Below, in pieces: positions 48,628 to 56,560 of a stretch of 57,210 nt of DNA. The stretch is taken from NCBI GenBank assembly GCA_964492775.1, contig CAZBLH010000010.1, positions 1-57,210 of the forward strand, in the 5' to 3' direction. A program made the position numbers and the translations under genes. Each line of letters opens with the position of its first letter. Positions within the stretch are counted from its first letter, which is position 1. Below the pieces are notes generated by a model, which did not search any database, was not told where the DNA came from, and was given only the letters and a program-made list of their open reading frames with translations. This DNA comes from WRDS01 sp964492775 (GTDB lineage Bacteria; Actinomycetota; Coriobacteriia; Anaerosomatales; PHET01).

Positions 48628-49407
48628 TCAGGCGAGTCCGAGCCGCGTGAGCACCGCGTCACTTCGCAGCTCCCGAAGCGCTGCGCGCGCGACCCAGCGG
48701 GCCGCGGCCTCGTGAGGCTCCCCGCCGCGTGCGGGTGTGGCCGACAGGATCTTCTCGGCGGTTGAGATCGCGAGCGCGTGGCACCCGGGGCTTCGCTTTC
48801 CGATCTGCCGCAGCGCCCAGTTCACGCCCTTCTTCACGTCGTTGCGCGGGTCGAAGGCACCGCGCTCGACAAGCGCGAGCAGCGGCTCGAAGGCCGCGTC
48901 CGGCGCCTGCTTGTCCTTGACCGCCAGCTGCGCCGCGACCACGAACGCGGCGCGCTTAAGGAACGTCTCCTCGCGTGCGGCCCACCTCTCGGGAATCTCC
49001 CACGCAAAGGGAACGCGCCGGAGCAGGTTCTGGCAGAGCTGGTCGCACACATCCCACGAGTCGACTGCTGCGAGCCATTGCTCGGCCTGCTCGGCGGTGG
49101 TGCGCTCGGGCGCGGCGGTGAGAGCAGCGGCGATGCGCGCCTCGTGTAAGCCGCTGTCCCAGAGCAGGGTCGCAAGCTCTTGGCGCGCATCCAGGTCTCG
49201 CGACAGGGTGCGCACAGCCTCGCGGGCGAGCCTTCTGATCTCGGGCATCGACACGCCCAGCGTTCCGACGCTGCTGATGCCGAAACGGGCCATGCCCGCC
49301 ACATTGTCGGCGTTCGCCTGCGCGCGCAGCTGTTCGAGTATGTCGGCAGCGACGGTGGCCGCGGGGCGCGGACCGGACTCCATCGGCTGCCGGTGCTCGG
49401 CGCTCAT
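48628..49407 (-). CDS. DNA alkylation repair protein (AlkD-like)
   Basis: This 259-residue all-helical HEAT-like repeat protein is of the AlkC/AlkD DNA glycosylase family, which excises alkylated bases such as 3- or 7-methylpurines. Landmarks are WDVCDQLCQNLLRR, FLKRAAFVVAAQLAVKDK and RNDVKKGVNWALRQIGKRSP. The ATG at 49407 overlaps the KefB-like stop by one base (TGATG), so the gene is translationally coupled to it; no separate ribosome-binding site is seen. A start 88 codons upstream would lie inside that gene. Confidence 0.9.
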   Translation of the reverse strand: MSAEHRQPMESGPRPAATVAADILEQLRAQANADNVAGMARFGISSVGTLGVSMPEIRRLAREAVRTLSRDLDARQELATLLWDSGLHEARIAAALTAAPERTTAEQAEQWLAAVDSWDVCDQLCQNLLRRVPFAWEIPERWAAREETFLKRAAFVVAAQLAVKDKQAPDAAFEPLLALVERGAFDPRNDVKKGVNWALRQIGKRSPGCHALAISTAEKILSATPARGGEPHEAAARWVARAALRELRSDAVLTRLGLA

Positions 49408-51455
49408 CAGATCGCGCAGGCGGGCAGCGAGTCGTCGTCGGGAATCTCGCACGTCGGAGTGAGGATGCGACATGCCGTGGCGATCTCCTGTGTCGACCCG
49501 ATGAGCCCGACGAGGTCGCCCGGCTGAAGGACGGTGCACGACTTGGGATTGGCTATGATCTCGCCCTGCCGCACGATCGCCACGACCGAGGCCCCACACG
49601 TGGCGCGGACGTTGGCGTCCGCGATCGTCTTGCCCACGACCTCGCTGACCGCGTCCACCGGGGTCCACTGCACCTCGACGCTGCGGATCGCCGTGATCAG
49701 CTGGTCGAGCGCGTACGGGCGCTGACGCTTCGACGAGACTGCCGAGTATGCGTTCTGCCGAACGGCGTCGGTGTACTGCTGGATCCGGCCGGCAGGCTTG
49801 CCGAGGTCGAGTAGCGTGTGCCGCATGATCTCCAGGCCGCCCTCGAGTTCCGGCTGAACGACGTGGTGGGCGCCGTGCTCGATCAGCGCCAGGACGCCCG
49901 CCTGCGTATTGGCGCTTGCGATGATCGGTAGGTCCGGGGCGATGGCGCGGGCGTGGCCGATGATGAGCTGCGCCGCGGAGTCGTCGACACCGGTCACCAC
50001 GAGCGCCGAGGCCCGCTCAAGCGCGGCGTGGTCGAGGATCGCGGAGTTGGAGGCGTCGCCGAAGAGTACGGGCACCCCTTCTTCGGCGATCCGCTCGGCG
50101 AGCGATAGGTCCGACTCGACCACGAGATAGGGCTCGCCGAGCTCCTCGAGGATGCGTGCCGTGTAACCGCCGGCGAGACCGTATCCGACGATGACGACGT
50201 GGCCGGAGAGGCCTCCCGTGTCAGCCTCCGCGATCTCAGTGCTGCGCCTCTCGAAGACGCGACGGAGCAGCGGCTTGGACTCCATCCACCGCTGGATGCC
50301 CGGGGTGATCTTGAACACGAGCGGGTTCAGCACGATCGACAGCACGGCAGCGTCGAGGATGAGCGAGTACTGCTCGGCGGTGAGAACGCCAAGCGCCAGA
50401 CCTGCCGTACCAACGATGAACGAGAACTCACCGATCTGGCTGAGTCCGGCGGCGACTGTGAGCGATATCTGGATCGTGGCCGGCAGCACGAGGCCGAGCA
50501 GCACGTTGATGAGCCATTTGCCGATGACGATGAGCGCGGTGAGCGCCAGCACCGCCGGCCACTTTTCGACGAGCACCAGAGGGTTTACGAGCATGCCCAC
50601 CGAGACGAAGAACAGGATTGAGAAGATGTCTTGGAAGGGCAGCACCTCGGCGGCGACCTGGTGGCCGGGCCCGGACTCGCTGATCACCACTCCGGCGAGG
50701 AAGGCCCCGAGCGCGAGCGACACGCCGAAGATCTCGGCGGCGCCGAACGCGGTCCCCAGCGCGAGCGCGACGACCGCGAGGACGAACAGCTCACGCTGCC
50801 GCGACTTCGCGATCCGTTCCAGCAGCCAGGGCATGACGCGCGAGCCGAAGAACAGCATCAACGCCACGAACGCCGCAGTCTTGAGAAGCGCTGTCCCGAT
50901 CCCGGTCACGAGCGCGGTGCCAGTGACGCCGCCCTCGGCGAAGAGCACAGGCAGCAGGACGAGCACGATGACGGTCGCGAGGTCCTCGAGGATCAGCCAG
51001 GCCGTCGCGACGCGCCCGCCGGGAGTGTTGAGCAGGCCGGCGTCGGTGAGGGCGCGTAGCAGGACGACCGTCGATGCGATCGAGACTGAGATGCCGAGCA
51101 CGATGCCCGCCGAGGTGGACCAGCCCCATGAGCGAGCCAGCAGCAGGCCGAGCCCGGTGCCGAACAGCATCTGCAGGATCGCGCCGGGGATTGCGATGCG
51201 GCGCATGTCCCAGAGGTCCCGCAGAGAGAAGTGCAGGCCGACGCCGAACATCATGAAGATGACGCCGATCTCGGCGAGCTGGCTCAGGTCAGCCGCGTCG
51301 CCGACGAACCCGGAGGTGAACGGCCCTATAGCCACACCGCCGAGCAGGTAGCCTACGATCGCGGGCAGCCCCAGCTTGCGGGCGATGAGTCCGCCTGCGA
51401 AGGCGGCGACGAGCGCCATAGTGATGGATGCGAGCAGCAACGTGTCCTGATGCAT
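49407..51455 (-). CDS. KefB/YbaL-like cation:proton antiporter with RCK domains
   Basis: This is a 682-residue membrane protein. The N-terminal half (about 1-390) is a CPA2-type cation/proton antiporter with about 12 segments. The C-terminal half has a TrkA-N NAD-binding domain (about 410-530; VVIVGYGLAGGYTARILEELG) and a TrkA-C domain (about 590-675). The family exchanges K+ or Na+ for protons and is regulated through nucleotide binding. The ATG starts MHQDTLLLASITMALVAAF. It is the first gene of a unit with the AlkD-like gene. Confidence 0.93.
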   Translation of the reverse strand: MHQDTLLLASITMALVAAFAGGLIARKLGLPAIVGYLLGGVAIGPFTSGFVGDAADLSQLAEIGVIFMMFGVGLHFSLRDLWDMRRIAIPGAILQMLFGTGLGLLLARSWGWSTSAGIVLGISVSIASTVVLLRALTDAGLLNTPGGRVATAWLILEDLATVIVLVLLPVLFAEGGVTGTALVTGIGTALLKTAAFVALMLFFGSRVMPWLLERIAKSRQRELFVLAVVALALGTAFGAAEIFGVSLALGAFLAGVVISESGPGHQVAAEVLPFQDIFSILFFVSVGMLVNPLVLVEKWPAVLALTALIVIGKWLINVLLGLVLPATIQISLTVAAGLSQIGEFSFIVGTAGLALGVLTAEQYSLILDAAVLSIVLNPLVFKITPGIQRWMESKPLLRRVFERRSTEIAEADTGGLSGHVVIVGYGLAGGYTARILEELGEPYLVVESDLSLAERIAEEGVPVLFGDASNSAILDHAALERASALVVTGVDDSAAQLIIGHARAIAPDLPIIASANTQAGVLALIEHGAHHVVQPELEGGLEIMRHTLLDLGKPAGRIQQYTDAVRQNAYSAVSSKRQRPYALDQLITAIRSVEVQWTPVDAVSEVVGKTIADANVRATCGASVVAIVRQGEIIANPKSCTVLQPGDLVGLIGSTQEIATACRILTPTCEIPDDDSLPACAI

Positions 51456-51559
51456 TCACTGGCTTTCTGCATGGAGGTGTGCACGGGATGTGCCTGAAAT
51501 GATACCGCAGCTTCAGGCCTGACCCGCGGCCGCGGGAGCTCCGCGGAGCCGTCGCGCTT

Positions 51560-52777
51560 CTAGCGCCGGCGCCCGCCGCGTCGCGTGACGCGCCCGCCGA
51601 AGACGCTGTGGCTCTTCTTCTTCACCGGGCGTCCCTCGAAGGGGATGATGCGCCCTTCTCGGTAGGGGAAGCCCTCGATGTCGAGAACGGGCACCAGCTC
51701 GCCGAGCAGGTACTCGATCTCGCGGAACGGCGTCATCTCGTCCGGGCCGAGAAGCGTGAGCGCGTAGCCGCTGGCACCCGCACGGGCCGTGCGGCCGATT
51801 CGGTGCACGTAGTCCTCCGGGTTCTCCGGCACGTCGTAGTTCACGACGTGGTCGATGTCGGAGATGTCTATGCCCCTGGCGATGATGTCCGTGGCCACGA
51901 GGATGTCGATCTTGCCCTCGCGGAAGTGCTTGAGTGCCTGGTCGCGCTGCTGCTGGGAGCGATCGGCGTGCATGACGGCCACGTTGAACCCGTCGCGCTC
52001 CAGGATGGTCTTCACTAGGTCCGCCCGCGATTTCGTCCTGGTGAACACGAGCACGCGGTCGGCGCCGCGTTGGCGGACGAGGGCCGCCAAGAGCTCAGGC
52101 TTCTGGGACTGTTCCACCGGCAGGACCGCCTGCTCGACGCGTTCGGCGGTCGTGCCCTTGCGCGCGATCTCGACGTAGGCCGGGTCGTGCAGCATACGGC
52201 TGACGATCTGCGTGATGTCCTCGGAAAGCGTTGCCGAGAAGAGCAGGTTCTGGCGCTCGGCAGGCAGGAATCCCAGGATCTTGCGCACGCTCGGCCAGAA
52301 GCCCATGTCGAGCATCCGGTCGGCTTCGTCGAGCACCAGGATCTGGACGCTTGTGAGGTCCACGTCGCCGCGTTCCGTCAGGTCGATCAGGCGGCCTGGG
52401 GTGGCGACGAGCACCTCGATGCCGGCTTTGACGCGCCCGACCTGCGGGCCGTACTTGACGCCGCCAACCACGGCGGCCACTCGCTGGCCGGTGTGCTTGC
52501 CCACGGTCGAGGCGACGCGCTCGATCTGCGCGGCGAGTTCTCGGGTAGGGGTGACCACGAGCACGAGCGGCGCGCCTTGGCCACGCCCTGCGCGCTGCAT
52601 GGCGGGAAGCGTGAAGGCCGCGGTCTTGCCGGTCCCCGTCTGTGCGGCTGCCACGACGTCGCGGCCCTCGAGGACAAGCGGAATCGTCTGTGCCTGCACG
52701 GGGGTCGGTTCTTTGTAGCCAAGGGCCGCGATCGCGGCGAGTGTCTGCTCTGAAAGACCTAACTCATCAAATCTCAT
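51560..52777 (-). CDS. DEAD-box RNA helicase (RhlE-like)
   Basis: This is a 405-residue ATP-dependent RNA helicase. Its motifs in order are Q-motif (FDELGLSEQTLAAIAALGYKEPTPVQ), AQTGTGKT, PTRELAAQ, TPGR, LDEAD, SAT, VFTRTKSRAD, ATDIIARGID and HRIGRTARAG. The C-terminal tail is short and basic (KKKSHSVFGGRVTRRGGRRR). It probably remodels RNA in ribosome assembly or cold adaptation. The ATG at 52777 has no ribosome-binding site. A -10 TATACT (52784-52789) lies 6 nt before it, so the mRNA is probably leaderless. Longer in-frame starts run into the opposite gene. Confidence 0.93.
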   Translation of the reverse strand: MRFDELGLSEQTLAAIAALGYKEPTPVQAQTIPLVLEGRDVVAAAQTGTGKTAAFTLPAMQRAGRGQGAPLVLVVTPTRELAAQIERVASTVGKHTGQRVAAVVGGVKYGPQVGRVKAGIEVLVATPGRLIDLTERGDVDLTSVQILVLDEADRMLDMGFWPSVRKILGFLPAERQNLLFSATLSEDITQIVSRMLHDPAYVEIARKGTTAERVEQAVLPVEQSQKPELLAALVRQRGADRVLVFTRTKSRADLVKTILERDGFNVAVMHADRSQQQRDQALKHFREGKIDILVATDIIARGIDISDIDHVVNYDVPENPEDYVHRIGRTARAGASGYALTLLGPDEMTPFREIEYLLGELVPVLDIEGFPYREGRIIPFEGRPVKKKSHSVFGGRVTRRGGRRR

Positions 52778-52783
52778 ACGTGC

Positions 52784-52789
52784 AGTATA
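52784..52789 (-). promoter_or_regulatory. -10 element of a leaderless mRNA (DEAD helicase)
   Basis: TATACT on the minus strand ends 6 nt before the helicase ATG, so transcription should start at about the A of the ATG. A clear -35 is not visible. Confidence 0.6.
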
Positions 52790-52883
52790 CGGGGAAGCGC
52801 GCGGGCGTGTTTGCGCCGAGCCTGCCGAGCGGCCGTCGGAGCCTACGGCGTCGCCTGAACCGGACTCCTGTCGCCGCGTGCGA

Positions 52884-52889
52884 TAGAGT
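52884..52889 (+). promoter_or_regulatory. -10 element of a probably leaderless mRNA (cardiolipin synthase)
   Basis: TAGAGT (TANNNT) ends 6 nt before the ATG at 52896, mirroring the divergent helicase gene. A weak purine stretch overlaps it, so a short leader cannot be excluded. Confidence 0.5.
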
Positions 52890-52895
52890 GATGTC

Positions 52896-54338
52896 ATGAG
52901 CATCACAGACGTCCTCTGGTGGTTGATCTACCTCAACTCGCTCATCGTCGTGGTCGTTCTCATCTACGAGGAGCGCGACCCCTCTGTGACGCTCACTTGG
53001 GCGCTCGCGCTGATTCTGATGCCGGGAATCGGGCTCGCGTTCTACTTCCTGTTCGGCCGGGACTGGCGCCGAATCGCCACGCGTGACCGGGTACTTGCCG
53101 AGGCGACACGGCTCGGCAACGAGCGCCTCGAGCCCGTCTACGAGCGCTGGTGGAGCCAGGCTGCGGGGGAGCTGACGTCCCGCCCCCCTTTCCTGCGCCG
53201 CATCTCGACCGCCATTTCGGCCCAGAACGCCACCCGACCTTTGCCCTGCACCGACCTGCAGATATTCTTCGAGGGAGAGCAGAAGTTCGATCAGCTCTTC
53301 GCAGACATCGAGAATGCGGCAAGCTCGGTACACCTGCAGTACTTCATCTGGGAGGACGACTGCCTGACGGAGCGCCTGTGCGAGGCTCTCGAGCGAAAAG
53401 TCGCCGAGGGAGTCGAGGTCCGCGTCCTTTACGACTGGCTCGGCTCGATCCTCTACTCGAAGAAGCAGCTGAAGTCGCTCATCGAAGCTGGCGGCCAGGT
53501 GCACGCCGACGTGACCAGCGTCGCTCGGCTAAACTACCGCAACCACTCCAAGATCGCCGTCATTGACGGGCGGATCGCCTACACCGGCGGCATGAACGTC
53601 GGGCAGGAGTACACCGACGGCGGGCCGCGCTTCGATTCCTGGCGCGATACGCATGTGCGGTTCTCCGGGCCGCTCGTCGCCGACCTTCAGCGGCTCTTCT
53701 GCCAGCGCTGGTACCGGATCACGCGGGAGTCGCTCTTCGGCGACACGTACTTCCCCGAACTCGGTATCGAGGACACTACCGAGAAAGACATCGTCTGGGC
53801 GCAGGTAGCCTACTCGGGCGCCGAGACGCACTGGGCCGCTCTGCGCAACGCATTTGCGATGGCGATTCTGGCCGCGGAGCACGATGTCCGCATCCAGTCT
53901 CCGTACTTCATCCCCGATATGGTCATCCAGTCGGCTCTCGTGAGCCAGTCATTGGCCGGGGTGTGCGTCTGGTTCATGATGACGGGCATCCCCGACAAAC
54001 GGATCGCGTGGGACGCCGCGTTCTCCTACATCGACGACCTCGTGGACGCAGGCGGGCGGATGTTCCACTACGAGGCGGGGTTCTTCCACCCCAAAGCCAT
54101 AACCGTTGACGGCGAGCTGGCGATCATCGGAACCGCGAACTTCGACAACCGGAGCCTGCTCCTGCACGACGAGCTGTCGATCTTCTTCTACTCGCGCAAG
54201 GTCGCCGAGCAACAGAACGAGATATTCGAGGCCGATCTCGAGTCCTCCCGAGAGATCGTGAGAGCGACCTACCGCAGCTTCAGTCCATTGCGCCGGTTCC
54301 GTAACGCTGTATCGCGCCTGGCGTCCAAGCTGCTATAA
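52896..54338 (+). CDS. cls: Cardiolipin synthase (phospholipase D family)
   Basis: This is a 480-residue membrane-bound enzyme. Two N-terminal membrane segments (about residues 5-24 and 32-53) precede two PLD catalytic motifs: NHSKIAVIDG (first HxKxxxxD, about residue 215) and FHPKAITVDG (second, about 396). The enzyme joins two phosphatidylglycerol molecules into cardiolipin. Length and order match bacterial Cls. The following DedA gene begins 10 nt after the stop, so a shared transcript and a membrane-lipid theme are plausible. Confidence 0.93.
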   Translation: MSITDVLWWLIYLNSLIVVVVLIYEERDPSVTLTWALALILMPGIGLAFYFLFGRDWRRIATRDRVLAEATRLGNERLEPVYERWWSQAAGELTSRPPFLRRISTAISAQNATRPLPCTDLQIFFEGEQKFDQLFADIENAASSVHLQYFIWEDDCLTERLCEALERKVAEGVEVRVLYDWLGSILYSKKQLKSLIEAGGQVHADVTSVARLNYRNHSKIAVIDGRIAYTGGMNVGQEYTDGGPRFDSWRDTHVRFSGPLVADLQRLFCQRWYRITRESLFGDTYFPELGIEDTTEKDIVWAQVAYSGAETHWAALRNAFAMAILAAEHDVRIQSPYFIPDMVIQSALVSQSLAGVCVWFMMTGIPDKRIAWDAAFSYIDDLVDAGGRMFHYEAGFFHPKAITVDGELAIIGTANFDNRSLLLHDELSIFFYSRKVAEQQNEIFEADLESSREIVRATYRSFSPLRRFRNAVSRLASKLL

Positions 54339-54347
54339 ACCAGAGCC

Positions 54348-55016
54348 ATGGACTTCTTGCAGTTCTTCATCGATCTCTTCCTGAACCTCGACGTCGTGCT
54401 CCGCGACTGGGTCGCGATCTACGGCCCGTGGATCTACGCGATGCTGTTCCTGATCATCTTCATGGAGACAGGCATCGTGATCACGCCGTTCCTGCCGGGC
54501 GACTCGCTACTGTTCACCGCCGGCGCGCTGGCGGCCGTGAGCTCCGGCGGGCTCGACATCTGGGTTCTTCTGGCGGTGCTGCTGTCCGCCGCGGTCCTCG
54601 GCGACATGGCCAATTACACCATCGGCCGAAGGTGGGGGCGCGCGATACTGGACTCGGGCAAGTTCTCGCGGATCATCAAGCCCGAGCACATCGAGCAGAC
54701 CGAAGCGTTCTTCGCGCGCCACGGAGGCAAGACGATCTCAATCGCCCGCTTCTTCCCGTTCATCCGTACCTTTGCACCGTTCATCGCCGGTATCTGCCAC
54801 ATGGAGCGCTGGCGGTTCACGCTCTTCAATGTCGTGGGCGGTACCGCCTGGGTCCTGCTCTTCGTGGGCGCGGGCTACTTCTTCGGCAACATCCCCGTCG
54901 TCGCGAGGAACCTCGAGTTCCTCATCATCGGCATCGTGTTGGTCAGCGTCCTGCCGAGCGCCTTCCACGCCATCCGGACGCGCCTCAAGTCTAGGCAGTC
55001 AGAGAGCCAGTCCTAG
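54348..55016 (+). CDS. DedA family membrane protein
   Basis: This 222-residue protein has about five membrane segments and the DedA/SNARE-associated (VTT-like) motifs: FMETGIVITPFLPGDSLLFTAGALAA, YTIGRRWGRAI, FFARHGGKTISIARFFPFIRTFAPFIAGICHMERWRF. The family flips lipids such as phosphatidylethanolamine or polyprenyl-phosphate carriers. The start is 10 nt after the cardiolipin synthase gene, with no strong ribosome-binding site, so translational coupling is possible. Confidence 0.93.
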   Translation: MDFLQFFIDLFLNLDVVLRDWVAIYGPWIYAMLFLIIFMETGIVITPFLPGDSLLFTAGALAAVSSGGLDIWVLLAVLLSAAVLGDMANYTIGRRWGRAILDSGKFSRIIKPEHIEQTEAFFARHGGKTISIARFFPFIRTFAPFIAGICHMERWRFTLFNVVGGTAWVLLFVGAGYFFGNIPVVARNLEFLIIGIVLVSVLPSAFHAIRTRLKSRQSESQS

Positions 55017-55029
55017 CCAGTCGCTCGGC

Positions 55030-56244
55030 CTAGTACCGGAACACCGCGGCCACGACCTGCACCGGTGAGTCGTCCCCACCGCCGAGCGCGTGGATGTTGC
55101 CGTCGTGCAGCAGGGTCTCGGCGGCCGCGAGGTCGACGAGGTCCCAGCCGCAATCCTCGAACTCTTCGCAGTCCTCGACCGACTCGCGCTGCACCTCAGG
55201 GGGATCCGAGCGGACGCCGCTGACCGTTAGTGATGCCCGATCGAGCATGCCCCACGGGCCGACGCGGTTGCTGACGAAGAGCGTCTTGACCCGTCCGGCG
55301 GCCGCGGCCGCAACGACCTCAGCGATGTCCCGGCTCGCGAGACCGGTACCGTCCCGCTCGGCAAGCTCGGCGAGGTCGGCTTCGAGCGCAGCTCCGAAGA
55401 CAGGCGCGAGTGCTTCGCGCGCGACCTCGGCGATCTGCGCGGCGGAGAGATGCTCGCTCGCCCCGCTGACCTGCTCGGGGGCTAGGTGCTGGTAGGAGTT
55501 GACCTCGCGGTACGCCGCAAGCAGCCGTTCGGTCCCAAACAAGAGCAGGGGAGCGTTCTTCTCGGCGAGCAGGCCTGAGACCGCGCGTTCGATGATTCGA
55601 GCGAAGCGCTCGGTCTGCTCGGTCTCGACGTCCTTTTCCCCGCCGAAACCGGCGTAGTTGGAGCCCGCGTGCTGCGTGCCTCGGCTTGACGGGCGCCCTG
55701 GCATGAACGAGTGGGTCGTCAGCGCCCGAGAGGACTCGTCGTACTTCAACGCCTCATCGATGCTGGTCGGGGTCTCGCCCAGATCCAGCTCGCGGATCGA
55801 GCCGGGACCACCCTCGAAGAGCCGTGTCGAGGCCTTGTCGAGCGCGAGCGCGTAGTAGTCCTGCGGGGTCTTTAGCGCGGGGAGCAGCGGGCGGATGTAG
55901 AAGCGGTCCCCCACGACGACGTGCTCGGGAACATCCGTGCCGAGGCGAAGCGCCTGAACGCCCGATTCCATCCCGACGTAGATGGCGAGGCCGGCGGACG
56001 TCTCACGCCAGAAGGTGTCGTCGTCGACGAGCGCCCTCACTGGCGCGCAGATCTCTTCGGCTTCAGCGCGTCGCATCCCTTGCGCTTCGAGGTCTTCACA
56101 TGCCGAACGGACCAGGTTCTTGAGGCGGATGCGGCCTTCGGCAGTCTCGCGAGGCAAGGGGCTGGTCGGCAAGAAGATCGAGATCGAGGGCCAGCCACGG
56201 TGATCGGCGAGCCGTGTGACGACGTCGGTGGCGAGTACGTCCAT
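55030..56244 (-). CDS. Archaeal-eRF1-like (baeRF family) protein
   Basis: This is a 404-residue protein of the bacterial archaeo-eukaryotic release factor-like families. It begins MDVLATDVVTRLADHRGWPSISIFLPT, followed by RIRLKNLVRSACEDLEAQGM. The middle has YYALALDKASTRLFEGGPGSIRELDL, and the C-terminal part ends with a VQVVAAVFRY strand. Members are predicted to act on ribosomes, perhaps hydrolysing peptidyl-tRNA in rescue or stress, but this has not been shown for most. The ATG at 56244 has GAGGAG upstream. Confidence 0.8.
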   Translation of the reverse strand: MDVLATDVVTRLADHRGWPSISIFLPTSPLPRETAEGRIRLKNLVRSACEDLEAQGMRRAEAEEICAPVRALVDDDTFWRETSAGLAIYVGMESGVQALRLGTDVPEHVVVGDRFYIRPLLPALKTPQDYYALALDKASTRLFEGGPGSIRELDLGETPTSIDEALKYDESSRALTTHSFMPGRPSSRGTQHAGSNYAGFGGEKDVETEQTERFARIIERAVSGLLAEKNAPLLLFGTERLLAAYREVNSYQHLAPEQVSGASEHLSAAQIAEVAREALAPVFGAALEADLAELAERDGTGLASRDIAEVVAAAAAGRVKTLFVSNRVGPWGMLDRASLTVSGVRSDPPEVQRESVEDCEEFEDCGWDLVDLAAAETLLHDGNIHALGGGDDSPVQVVAAVFRY

Positions 56245-56334
56245 GTCACTCTCCTCTTGTTCAGCCGCTGCCACGGCGTGTCTTGCGGGCCGGGCGCGGA
56301 ATGGACACACAAGACTTGTTCCCCACAACCGCGC

Positions 56335-56340
56335 TATACT
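56335..56340 (+). promoter_or_regulatory. -10 element of the SRP RNA gene
   Basis: TATACT lies about 13 nt before the predicted 5' end of the SRP RNA. The -35 region (around 56312-56321, with TTG) is weak. Confidence 0.6.
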
Positions 56341-56352
56341 TTCCCTTCGCCC

Positions 56353-56465
56353 GCGAGCGCCTCGGGCGGGCTCGAGCGGCGTCATGTCGTGAACCTGGTC
56401 AGATCCGGAAGGAAGCAGCCATAAGCGGCCTCTGACGAGCGCTCGGGTCCGCCGGGGGCGCTCGT
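56353..56465 (+). ncRNA. ffs: Signal recognition particle RNA (small bacterial 4.5S type)
   Basis: The universally conserved core is present at 56397-56420: GGTC, then AGATCCGGAAGGAAGCAGCC, including the GGAAGGAAGCAG loop region. The ends pair: CGAGCGCC (56354-56361) with GGCGCTCG (56457-56464), continuing through GGCGG with CCGCC. The length of about 113 nt matches the small bacterial form. It scaffolds Ffh for co-translational membrane targeting. Position directly before dnaX matches the arrangement in Bacillus. Confidence 0.93.
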
Positions 56466-56560
56466 TGCGCTCCGGGCGCCTGCGACCGCAGCTGTGTCGT
56501 GGCGGCGGTATACTCTCGGCAGGCTTTTCTCACAGGTGACGGAAGGGTCGCTGGACACGC

